A stretch of 64,000 nt of DNA from Craspedostauros australis. Taxonomy: Eukaryota > Bacillariophyta > Bacillariophyceae > Mastogloiales > Achnanthaceae. Positions within the stretch are counted from its first letter, which is position 1; the number at the start of each line of letters is the position of its first letter. The notes beneath the pieces were generated by a model. The model searched no databases. It worked only from the letters and a program-made list of their open reading frames with translations, and was not told the origin of the DNA. Location of the stretch: assembly GCA_026770025.1 (NCBI GenBank), contig JAMXDE010000008.1:2914001-2978000 (forward strand), written 5' to 3'. Shown here piece after piece: positions 39,396 to 48,503 of this stretch. A program made the position numbers and the translations under genes.

Positions 39396-41297
39396 TTAGG
39401 GAAAATCCTGCTCCAAGTGCATCACAGCCGTGAGGAGCTCCTCATCGGAGGGCTTCACGGAGGTGCCGGCGTCGTTGCCATCGACCTTGAGGAGCCGTGC
39501 GATCGCACGTCGAGTATCTGTCTTGCTGATGCGTCGCAGAGCAGTGCTGAGCTTGTCAGCCAGCTCCGTGTGCTTGTCACAATATTGTGCAAGGTGACGG
39601 TGACGTGCGAGGAAGATGCAGCTCTCGGCATGGTGGCCGCGTCGGCCACAAGCATCGCAGACTGCACCTGGTGCCGGCTGTCGAAAGACATTGCGACCCT
39701 CATCGTCATCGCCACGTCGGCCACGGGATCGGTCAGGGCTGCGAGATTTGCGGCCATCGGACCTATCATCATCGAACCGCACACCGCGGCGTTGCGACCG
39801 GGTGACAGCATGGGCGGTGTGTCCCGAGTCTGCCATGGCAGCCAACTTGACGGCCAGCTCGCCCACATGTAACCCGGCAGGGAGCGCCTCTTGGTCAGGA
39901 ACAGCCAAGACCATTTCACGGAACTGCCGAACGTTGTGACCGGCCCGCCCAACTTCATCAAGGAAGTGAATAGCCGCTCGACGCGGACTGTACTGATGAG
40001 CAGTTCCATGTTGGTTGAGGAACGCCATCAACGCGGTGGCAAACCCAATGATGCCGTTGGCAGCAACGTAGTTGGGCAGTACGGGGAGACCGGCAGCCGC
40101 TGGGGCCGTGACCATGTACTGAAGCACACGATGGAGAAAGTTGAATGCACTCAGCATTTCATGTCCGCGCTCTTGGAGGAACGCCTGGCTATGTAGAGCC
40201 AATGGCGTGTCGGGCAAAACCTCAAGAGTACCTGGAGTGGTTAGCTTGAGGAAGTGAGCATTGTTGATCGCCGCGACCGTCGCACTGGGTAGCGATGACG
40301 GAAACACGACACAGTCCATGCGATACATGAAAAGCGGAATGACATGCACACCAAACTGCGAGGCCACCTGTTGGTAGTGGTTGTACCACGTGCAGATGGC
40401 ATGTGGCTCGAGTGAGGACAGCTTGGGGATGAACGCATCGGAGAAGCCGCGCAAATCAATGCTGACGCGAGAGCTTGCCCACACCTTCCAAGTTGGGTGT
40501 GGGCCAAGATCCGCGCCATACAGCATGGCGTGCTTGTACTTGGCGCGGTTTGCCGCCTCGTCGCGCCGAATGTCCTCGTAAAAGTCAGGACACTCGCTGG
40601 CGCGGGTGGGCACAACCGCGCTGGGAGCAAAGCGCGCTGGGGGCACACGTGGTGTGCGTGTGTCAGGAGTGTCGACACCAGCATTGAACATGGCAGCAAG
40701 ATCTGGGTCCGCCACAAAGCTGTGGGCGTCGCCATCGGCATTGCCCGAGTTATCACGAGGGTGATCGTCGTCACGGGCACGGTCTTCATGCAAGTTGGAA
40801 GCCGTGCGCGTGGTGTCTTGGGGAGCAGAGGCTGCCGCAGCCATGGACGCTTCCAGAGGAGTGCCACCACGGTACATGGTAGAGTTGAAGTCGCCCCATT
40901 GGAAGGCAGTAGGAAGTGTGGATTTTTGAAACCAACCGCGAAGTGTCTTGAGCTCGTTGAGGTCAGCGGGATCAATGTCGCCGAAGCGCTGGAGCGCCGT
41001 AGACGTGCGACGATCGTCCTCGACTGAGAGAAGATGTTGCAGGCGCCCCCAGACAGCATCCTCGTCCTCGCAGTACTGGAAGTACTTCGCAACGACCGCA
41101 ATGCCGCTCGGAGAGAAGAACGCGGTGCGTAGGACGGGTCGAATCAGAGCGCCAGGTGCGAATGCAACCGCTGCCGGTGGCAGCGTTGCGCCATCAGCAG
41201 GAGCACCATTTCGCACGTTGCCGGCAGGAGGCGCGGCATGAGCAGGGTTGTCATTGCCGGACCCGCCGGTGCTGGGAGAGCTGCTGTTGCGCGTCAT
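39396..41297 (-). CDS. Copia gag with CCHC zinc knuckle (633 aa)
   Basis: The ATG at 41297 begins a Pro/Ala-rich head. The middle 250 residues resemble a retrotransposon capsid region (VSIDLRGFSDAFIPKLSSLEPHAICTW as landmarks), and a basic Ser/Arg/Asp segment precedes the zinc knuckle CDACGRRGHHAESC (C-x2-C-x4-H-x4-C). Gag and pol occupy separate frames, an arrangement for which Copia-like elements are known to use read-through or alternative RNAs. Confidence 0.85.
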   Translation of the reverse strand: MTRNSSSPSTGGSGNDNPAHAAPPAGNVRNGAPADGATLPPAAVAFAPGALIRPVLRTAFFSPSGIAVVAKYFQYCEDEDAVWGRLQHLLSVEDDRRTSTALQRFGDIDPADLNELKTLRGWFQKSTLPTAFQWGDFNSTMYRGGTPLEASMAAAASAPQDTTRTASNLHEDRARDDDHPRDNSGNADGDAHSFVADPDLAAMFNAGVDTPDTRTPRVPPARFAPSAVVPTRASECPDFYEDIRRDEAANRAKYKHAMLYGADLGPHPTWKVWASSRVSIDLRGFSDAFIPKLSSLEPHAICTWYNHYQQVASQFGVHVIPLFMYRMDCVVFPSSLPSATVAAINNAHFLKLTTPGTLEVLPDTPLALHSQAFLQERGHEMLSAFNFLHRVLQYMVTAPAAAGLPVLPNYVAANGIIGFATALMAFLNQHGTAHQYSPRRAAIHFLDEVGRAGHNVRQFREMVLAVPDQEALPAGLHVGELAVKLAAMADSGHTAHAVTRSQRRGVRFDDDRSDGRKSRSPDRSRGRRGDDDEGRNVFRQPAPGAVCDACGRRGHHAESCIFLARHRHLAQYCDKHTELADKLSTALRRISKTDTRRAIARLLKVDGNDAGTSVKPSDEELLTAVMHLEQDFP

Positions 41298-41478
41298 GGT
41301 GATGATGGCGAAAGAGCCGGAGGTGTTTGTTGTGTGTGTTCGTTTTTTTTTGAATTGTGGAGTATGCGAAAAACAGCCAGAACACCAACGATCAGACCAA
41401 TGACGGCGCTGGGTTGGGTGGAACGGCAGTGAAAACGCGTGTGTAAGACCGTGAGGTCAGAAAGAAGGCTCGAAAACC

Positions 41479-41577
41479 TGTGAGAGGAGACTGTGAATTG
41501 GGGAAACACAGAATTTATGAGGTGTTCCTGTGGTGAGAGGAAGACGAGCACAGTCGGACATAGGCCAGACTGTGACA
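41479..41577 (-). repeat. 5' LTR of the young Copia element (99 bp)
   Basis: Starts TGTGAGAGG and ends ACTGTGACA in plus-strand reading. It is identical by eye to the left copy and followed by GTTTG (41578-41582). Confidence 0.93.
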
Positions 41578-41938
41578 GTTTGGGTGATTGGTGAGGAGAG
41601 TGTGAGCTCAACAACCTGGGAAGGAGATGTCGCCAATGACATGTAACTGCCCCCTCGGCCAGAGTCGACGGGGATGACACTACCTGCGGCTCCCAAAAAA
41701 TGCGAAGCGCGAACACTTGTTGCGTGGATTTGGTCCCTTTTGGACGCTGGTTTGGTCCTGTTGGGAGAAACGGCGATTGCGTATTTAGAGCTATTTTGTG
41801 TTTTCTCTCTCCGATCCGTCTTCCACGTCACATGAAACGAATGCCACGCCATGCAAAACCATTCACAACACAACACGATTGTTGGTTTCGCCGCAAACCA
41901 CAACAACACAATCCCAAAAAACGCCCACAACGACGAGG
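41578..41938. promoter_or_regulatory. Right remainder of the split divergent promoter, upstream of FPG-UNG
   Basis: About 360 bp from the target duplication to the first plausible ATG of the glycosylase fusion. No clear TATA element was seen. The nearby LTR now places retrotransposon promoter sequence about 360 bp from a host start codon. Confidence 0.5.
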
Positions 41939-44265
41939 ATGGTGATGAGATCGTTGCTCTCCATCGTGGCATTGCACATTGTCGCTGTCCGGAGAGCTGC
42001 CGCATTGCACGCAACGGCACGCATGCGGTTCAACAATCAATTCTTACGTCAAAGCCGAAGATGCTACTGGCACAGCATCCGTCGGAGCAGCCATGATCGA
42101 TCAATGTTCCATGCTTCGACGTTTCGGATGATGCCCGAAGGCCCGGAGGTCCGCAATCTGGCGGATCAGTTCCAGCATGGTGTTGGGAAGCGACTGATTG
42201 ACATTCAGTTCCTTTCAGGTCGTTACGTTCGCCATGATAAGCCCGTGGGATTTTACGGTTTTGCTAAGACCATGACGAAGGCCGTCAGCGCGCCGGCGAA
42301 TAGCAACACCGCTGGCGGCAGCGTTCGCCACAAAGATGGCGACCATGTTGGAGGTGAGGATCCAGCTGAGAACAATCCACTGCTCCCAACCATCGACACC
42401 GTCGTGAAGTGGAGTTGCAAAGGCAAATTCATGTACATCATCTTGGATGACGGTGGCAGGAGTCGTACCGAACCTTCGCACGATGAAGATGACTTCCAAC
42501 GAAGCATCTGGATCACGCTCGGTATGACTGGTTGGTTTGTGGGAGAGGCGAAGCATCACGAGGATCCAACCCACGGTAGGTGGTACCTGGATTTGGTGGA
42601 CACGGAGACGGGGAACAAGTTGCGCACGTACTACCACGACCGTCGCAATTTTGGAACGCTCAAGTTTTCTCTTTCCAAGAAGGAGCTCGATGACAAGCTG
42701 TCGTCATTGGGGTATGATCTCATGGACGCGTCCACCTCTGAGGATTTGTTCTTGACCACAATGGCGAATCAGAATCAGGACATGAACATTTGCAAGTTCC
42801 TCATGAATCAATCGGTAAGTGATTGTTGACTCCGTTGTGCTGGTGTCATGGCCTGCTGCAGTGCTTTCGGAACCTGCTTCATGTATTGAGTGTGGGAAAA
42901 TCTTTGCTTTCCACCAGCGATATCAATGGTGATGGTAAGATCATTGCGTCTACCAATCGTAGCAGGCAACTGTAATGTTGGCCGTGCAACGGCATACGAA
43001 AGCAAAGCATCTGACGAGCGATGTTTCGAACATGCTTATTTTCACGCGTTGATGTGGTACATGTGACACGACATGCCATGGTATTCAACTTGCAGAAGAT
43101 CGCTGGCGTTGGAAACTACATCCTTGCGGAGGGTCTCCATAGAAGCCTGATCGATCCTTTCGCATCCCTCGACGAACTTCACGAAAGGCAACGGCGCACT
43201 CTCTTCAATGAATTGCGGTTGGTCATGATGCAGTCGTATGCAAAGCAACAGCGCAGGTGGCTGAAGGATAGTATCAAAACGCCAGGCACAAAAAGCGGAA
43301 ACGGTGAGGCAGATGCTGATGCAAATTCATCAGGCTTGGCAGAGTTCGAGTTGCAATGCTACAACCGAGCAAGGTGTCCACAGGGAGAGGAAGTTATTCG
43401 AGATACCGCAGGACCCCACGGGAGAACGATATGGTACACGAAGAAGCAACTCTTCAAACCGTTGGATGAACGGTTCGTGTCCCTTTCACACCACCAAGCA
43501 CAAACTGAGCACCGCAATGGATCAGATGATGCTGAAGCAGCTCGATCTCAGAACGCCAACGATTGGAAACACGTTGATCTCGTCCAGCAGCTGTCGGACG
43601 AAGGCTGGAAGGGAGCACTGCAACACATTCTGGAATCCGAACGCTTTCAAAATCTTCAAGCATTCTTGCAAGATGAGGCTGCCTCGGGCGCCACGATATT
43701 TCCCCCGCCTCAGCAAGTCTTCGCTTCGTTGAATCAATGCCGGTTTGACGACGTGAAGATTGTTATTGTCGGTCAGGATCCGTACCACGGCGCTGGTCAA
43801 GGTCATGGCTTGGCATTCTCGGTGCAAAAGGATGTGCCGCCACCTCCATCATTGAAGAATATCATTCAAGAATTGAAAGATGATGTTGGCATCAAACAGC
43901 CGGTGCATGGGAATTTGGAAAGCTGGTCACGGCAAGGAGTGTTGTTGCTGAACAGCGTGCTGACGGTGCGGCAGGGCGAGGCAAACAGCCACGCAAAGAA
44001 AGGGTGGGAGGAAGTTACCGATGCCATCATTGAAGCGTTGAATCAGAGGGAGGACGGGTTGGTGTTTCTCCTTTGGGGCAACCCAGCTCAAAAGAAAGCA
44101 TCGGGCGTGAACACAGAAAAACACGTGGTGATCAAGACTTCGCATCCATCTCCGCTGGGGGCAAGACGGACGGCATCGCCCTTCCTTGGATCACGATGCT
44201 TCAGTGATGCCAACCGTTCTCTTGCTCTCGTGGACAAAGCTGCTGTCGACTGGAATATCGTCTGA
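41939..44265 (+). CDS. Fused formamidopyrimidine/Nei-type DNA glycosylase and uracil-DNA glycosylase (two exons)
   Basis: Exons 41939-42814 and 43096-44265, phase-0 junction. Translation from ATG 42131 gives MPEGPEV, the exact N-terminus of Fpg/Nei enzymes, whose exposed Pro2 is the nucleophile and Glu3 the acid. ATG 41939 or 41945 would add a hydrophobic, Arg-rich leader without early acidic residues, possibly for an organelle. In short-form numbering Lys99 (CKGKFMY) matches the conserved Fpg lysine, then come ITLGMTG and YHDRRNFGTL. The splice joins into the helix-two-turn-helix segment KIAGVGNYILAEGL, and a zincless-type hairpin follows (CPQGEEVIRD, GPHGRTIWY). After a short linker comes complete family-1 UNG: VGQDPYHGAGQGHG with catalytic Asp, VLLLNSVLTV, FLLWGNPAQ and HPSPLGA with catalytic His. 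It should remove both oxidised/ring-opened purines and uracil. An insertion of about 45 residues interrupts the Fpg N-domain. Confidence 0.92.
42815..43095 (+). other. Intron of the FPG-UNG gene (281 bp)
   Basis: GTAAGT donor at 42815 and an acceptor ending TTGCAG at 43095. Removing it joins Ser to Lys in phase 0 and restores the conserved NQ...AGVGN helix-two-turn-helix motif of Fpg enzymes. The upstream frame meets a stop shortly after the donor. Confidence 0.9.
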
Positions 44266-44760
44266 CGCTGAATTATCGCTGGCAGAACAGCCTTGGGAAG
44301 AAAAGGCAAACTCGGAGCCTCTGTAGAAGATCATCGCACGCACCAAATCAACCAACCGGCCCTCCAACCAGCCACCGAGCAAATTGAAGCATCCTCGGCC
44401 GCATGCGCTTCATGGTATTCTCCCACTTCCTCTTATCTTTGGAGCCGACACATGAAACAGAAAAAAAACACTCGTATGTAGTATAAGAATTGAGGGTAGA
44501 CTAACATCATCAATCAAAGACGCGTGGCAGCGAGTTTTCCAGACTCTGTGGGTGTCCATGGAATGGAAGCGAAATGTCAGTGACTTTCAAGAACAGAAGA
44601 GAACTCAATCCAGGCTGGGAGATCTTTCGCAACGCCACGACATCACAACCGGCTGCCTGTTCCGTGCTTCTCCTTCGCTGCTAGCACCACAGCATTGCAA
44701 CCAAGCACCGATCATCAACACAATACAAACAAAACCCCAACGCGTTGCAACTGTACGAAA
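44266..44760. other. Intergenic upstream of the PHYHD1-like gene
   Basis: About 495 bp between two plus-strand genes. It contains an A-run near 44461-44468. No gene was seen. Confidence 0.4.
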
Positions 44761-45906
44761 ATGACGGAGGAGGCACAGCTGACGTCCGATCAGATAGATG
44801 ATCTTCGGATCAAGACGGAGGACGCGTTTAAGGAACTGAAAGAAAAGAGCGAGGCCGCAACGCCATCGACGTCTTGGATACGATCGGGAGACGATGCTGC
44901 ATCTGATGCCGCGACCACCCGCGAGAGCACCCAAAACGGAGCGACGGCAACAGCATGGGACAAGGATCGTTCACCGCGATGCCAATTCTTTGATCATTTC
45001 GGATTCACTCACGTCGGCAACTTTTGCGACGAGGATGAAGTGCGCAGGCTGAAGGAGCAGATGGCGGAGCTGGCCAACAATGATTGGCAATGCAACGACA
45101 AGGTGGCCTCGTTTGGCACGGACGCGAAAGCCAACAAGGCCAGGGGCGACTACTTCTTGGATTCCAGCAATCAGATTCACTACTTTGCGGAACCGACCGC
45201 GCTCGATGAGGATGGCAACCTGAAGTCTGACTTTGCAAACGACAAGCTGGCGGCCCTCAACAAGTCTGGCCATGCCATGCACATTCGGGATGGTGCATTC
45301 CGGGACTACACATTGTCGCAGAAGGTGCGGGACTTGGTGACGGATTTGGGTTGGGAGGATCCCGTGGTGCCGCAGTCGATGTACATCTTCAAGCAGCCGC
45401 GCATCGGCGGAACCGTGCACTCGCATCAGGATTCCACGTTCCTGCACACCACCCCGAAGCAATCCTGCTTAGGTCTGTGGCTGGCGCTGGATGATGCGAC
45501 GTTGGAGAACGGGTGCCTCTGGGTGCGGCCAGGATCGCACAAGGAGCCGTTGCGACGGCAATTCATTCGCAATCCGGAGTACTTTGAAGAAGGCAAGATG
45601 GATGCCTCCAAGCTGACCTTCCTTCAGCATCACGAGAATGATTCCGTCACCTGGGAGGGTGGTCTCCCCAAGGATCAATCACTGTGGGAGGCCGGATTCA
45701 TCCCTGTCGAATGCAAGGCCGGAGATCTGCTCGCCTTCTGCGGCACGTTGGATCATCTGAGCCTGCCGAACTTTTCCGATCGGCAACGCCACACATTCCA
45801 GCTACATCTCATTGAAGGTCCCAGGGCGGGCGTCACGTGGTCACCGCAGAACTGGCTCCAGTACCCGTTGCAGCAACCGTTCATCAGCTTGTTGAGAGAT
45901 ACGTGA
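44761..45906 (+). CDS. PHYHD1: Phytanoyl-CoA dioxygenase family protein, PHYHD1-like
   Basis: 381 residues from ATG 44761. This is an Fe(II)/2-oxoglutarate oxygenase. The first 80 residues are variable, then FFDHFGFTHVGNFCDEDEV begins the conserved fold. The iron-binding pair His222 and Asp224 lies in VHSHQDSTFLH. The distal His is likely that of LDHLSLPNFSDR, and the 2-oxoglutarate Arg follows in the same strand. Long stretches are diagnostic of PHYHD1 rather than peroxisomal PHYH: GHAMHIRDGAFRDYTLSQKV, VPQSMYIFKQPRIGG, LALDDATLENGCLWVRPGSH and TWSPQNWLQYP. The physiological substrate of PHYHD1 is not settled. No peroxisomal signal is visible at the C-terminus (SLLRDT). Confidence 0.93.
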   Translation: MTEEAQLTSDQIDDLRIKTEDAFKELKEKSEAATPSTSWIRSGDDAASDAATTRESTQNGATATAWDKDRSPRCQFFDHFGFTHVGNFCDEDEVRRLKEQMAELANNDWQCNDKVASFGTDAKANKARGDYFLDSSNQIHYFAEPTALDEDGNLKSDFANDKLAALNKSGHAMHIRDGAFRDYTLSQKVRDLVTDLGWEDPVVPQSMYIFKQPRIGGTVHSHQDSTFLHTTPKQSCLGLWLALDDATLENGCLWVRPGSHKEPLRRQFIRNPEYFEEGKMDASKLTFLQHHENDSVTWEGGLPKDQSLWEAGFIPVECKAGDLLAFCGTLDHLSLPNFSDRQRHTFQLHLIEGPRAGVTWSPQNWLQYPLQQPFISLLRDT

Positions 45907-46794
45907 GCGTCTTGGTGAAGGAGGAGCACATTGATTCTCTCTTCCATATCTCTCCAGAGACATAGAACTGCATTACTACAGTATGGTGGCATGGTGTGAG
46001 TGGAACAATAGCGTGCTCGTAGAGTAGAATACCATTGTGAAGTATAATATTATATAATATAATAGAATATGCTCCTTTGGTTGCATTGGCCCAGCATCTC
46101 ATGGACGCCTTCCGATGTCGCCGATGGTGGCTCACTGCGAATTCCACGTCTGAATCATATGGTCTAGCTTAGTCTAACGGGACACCTTCGAAATCGTGAC
46201 GCACACGCGAGTTGTCGCGTTCCGGTCATTTGTGATGGAGCGCAACACGATTGCGACAACGAGGAGAAGCGCAGACCATGATGACCTTTTTTGCCGCCTT
46301 CACGAGCGACGCGAAACTTCATCGGTTGAGGCGGAAGCTGCGCGCCTTACGAGCTCCTCGACTCTCTTTCATCACCAACCTCATCGTCGTTGTCGTGGTT
46401 GTCGACAGCGGCATCAACATCAACATCAACATCAACGCAATCACGCACATCATCAGCGTGGGCTGGGAACTGCAAGAAGGCAATCCACCAACCAATCACT
46501 GCGTCCATCACTCAAGCGATCGATCGAACCATCAATCAGTGTGGCATCAATCGGCTCACACGGCCAAACCGAGTCAAACCAAGTCGAGTGCATAGCTCGT
46601 GCGCATAGTGGGACGAAAGGAGGAATCGGAAGACCGCATTGGCGCCGCATCGCAAGGGAAAACGGAGAAACAGAACCAACGGCGCCAACGCCTGTTCTCG
46701 ACGATACACCCACACGCGCACCCACACGGACACGCACATCCAGCCATTGGAGAGACACGATCGCCTTCAGCAATAAAAGCAGAAGGGAGGACCC
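45907..46794. other. Intergenic 0.9 kb with a strongly AT-rich patch
   Basis: Around 46040-46070 is a run of TATAATATTATATAATATAAT, the most AT-rich spot between genes here. It could be a 3' processing region of the upstream gene. Around 46410-46435 a short ATCAACATCAACATCAAC repeat occurs. No gene is convincing. Confidence 0.45.
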
Positions 46795-47893
46795 ATGATT
46801 CCGTTCAAAAAGAAGGCGTCGATCGCCTCGAGCGATCTGAGCCAGGCCATCACTCAGGATCAATGGGACGCAGTGCTTGGACTCTGCCAATCCAAGCCGG
46901 ATTCTGCCAAGGTCTGGACCTTGCGCCAGGGTCTCTTTGAGGGCATCAAGGACAGCAGCGTGCTGCCGCTGCACGAGGCCTTGGTCGGCGGTGCACCGTT
47001 CGCCATCGTCGCGGCCATCCTCAACGCCTACCCGGATGCCATCAACGCCAAGGAATCTTCTTACAAGCGCCTTCCGCTGCACTGCGCCTGCAGGAAGAAT
47101 GCCATCCTGCAGGTCGTCGATATCCTCCTCAAATCCGACAGCGATGCCGCGCTCATTGCGGACAATTTGGGTCGATTACCGAGTAAGTGCATGTCTTGAG
47201 GACATCAGGGCCTTGCTCTGCTCTATTCTGCTCTACTCTACTTTGTGTGATTCTCATTTGGGAGCAATGCCTTTGTGCTTGCATTCGTGTACGCGTGTTG
47301 TGTTTCGCATTGTGCTACGAGTATGCCATCATTGAATGCATTCCCTTCATGTCGCTGTGCGTAACTTCGGCCGCTTGTGCCACACATGCAAGTTGACCTA
47401 CTACTGGAGAACTATTTCTCCATCGGCTCTTGCATTCATCTCAAACCACTCTGCCATGCTACGAGTATGCTGTACTTTGCGAGTGCGCTGATATTCTCAC
47501 ACCACCACAATTCCATCACTTAATTCTTGCCTTCCAACCAATGACACTGCAGTACATTACGCACTGTCCAACGGTGCCAACGACCAAGTGATAGACGCAC
47601 TGCTCAAGGCGCAACCCAACAGCGCGAGAGGATTCGACAAGCGAGGCTGGACGCCATTGCATGTGGCATGCGGCGTGGGTGCGTCCACGCATGTCATCCG
47701 ATCCATCCTGTCGTGCTACCCGGAGGCCGTCATCATGAGGACGCAGAAGGGATCCACCGCCATGCAATGTCTCAACCTCACAAAGGCGGCCAACAAGAAG
47801 GAGGTCCAATCCATTTTGAAAAAGTACCACAAACGGGTCGACGCACAATTCAAGCCGGCAGCCAAGCCAGATTCGGAGCGTGTCATGGTGTGA
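46795..47893 (+). CDS. Ankyrin-repeat protein (two exons, 242 aa)
   Basis: Exons 46795-47182 and 47553-47893, split in phase 1. The product is almost entirely ankyrin repeats of the LPLHxA...YPDAI type common in diatoms. A short N-terminal helix (MIPFKKKASIASSDLSQAI) comes first, then about five repeats with cores LPLHEALVGG, LPLHCACRKN, IHYALSNGAN and TPLHVACGVG and a final degenerate one around STAMQCLNL. The C-terminus is basic. The exon junction falls inside the third repeat and restores its LPIHYAL core, which supports the splice sites. There is no catalytic domain; a scaffold role is inferred from family. Confidence 0.82.
47183..47552 (+). other. Intron of the ankyrin gene (370 bp)
   Basis: Donor GTAAGT at 47183, acceptor CTGCAG ending at 47552. 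Without splicing the first frame stops after five codons, and the junction rebuilds an ankyrin core. Confidence 0.85.
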
Positions 47894-48503
47894 GCCATGT
47901 CATCCATATGCGTGTGTGCATTTGTGCGTGCCTGCGTGTTCGACGTATGGTATCATGGCAACAGACTTTCGGTGTCGATGACAGCATTGTGCGATCCCTT
48001 CAATTTAATGAAACATCCTGATCACAGATCAAACGACCTTTGGCAGAGCATTGCGTTATGGTCCTACTCTGGACAGTATCCGGAGAGTTTGGCTGATTGT
48101 GGTGTGCAATGACATGCGCCACGCGCCGAGAATGGGAGCGCATGCACAAGAACACAGTGCATAGAGTGGAGCATGCACTACAATACCTCTCTACCGATAG
48201 AAATACTTCAGCACTCCATCATCGTGTCCCATTATCGTGGACTGCCCCATCCTGTCCTGTTCCATCATGTTTCTCCTTGCTCCTCCTTGTTCTTGGTCGA
48301 GCCATGCTTGGTGTGCAATCCTAGTTTGTAGTTTGGGATCAAGTCGTGGATCCATGAATTTATTCACGAGTCACATCACCAATGGCGCGTCTCTCTCACC
48401 ACTCGTCCTTTCGCAAAGATCGAGCATAGTCGTACCAGCGCTCGCACTCACGCTCACATTCACACTCATAGTCATACCCCACATATAGCACTAACCGAAT
48501 GAG
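47894..48503. other. Intergenic spacer
   Basis: About 610 bp between the ankyrin and GT14 genes. Short non-coding frames only; no RNA gene was recognised. Confidence 0.4.

Larger units (their letters stand above)
35186..41577 (-). mobile_element. Young, whole-looking Copia (Ty1-type) LTR retrotransposon
   Basis: A 6.4-kb element bounded by two 99-bp LTRs that I read as identical, each beginning TG and ending CA, and flanked by a perfect 5-bp duplication GTTTG (35181-35185 and 41578-41582). It is transcribed leftward: a purine tract (GTGGGGGGG on the minus strand, at 35285-35293) sits directly before the left LTR. It encodes one gag and one pol frame, both long and open. Identical LTRs imply a very recent insertion. 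The LTRs are unusually short for Copia. Confidence 0.95.

Noticed and set aside
44695-44760. Upstream extension of the PHYHD1-like protein
   Set aside because: It begins at TTG; ATG at 44761 is the first standard start.
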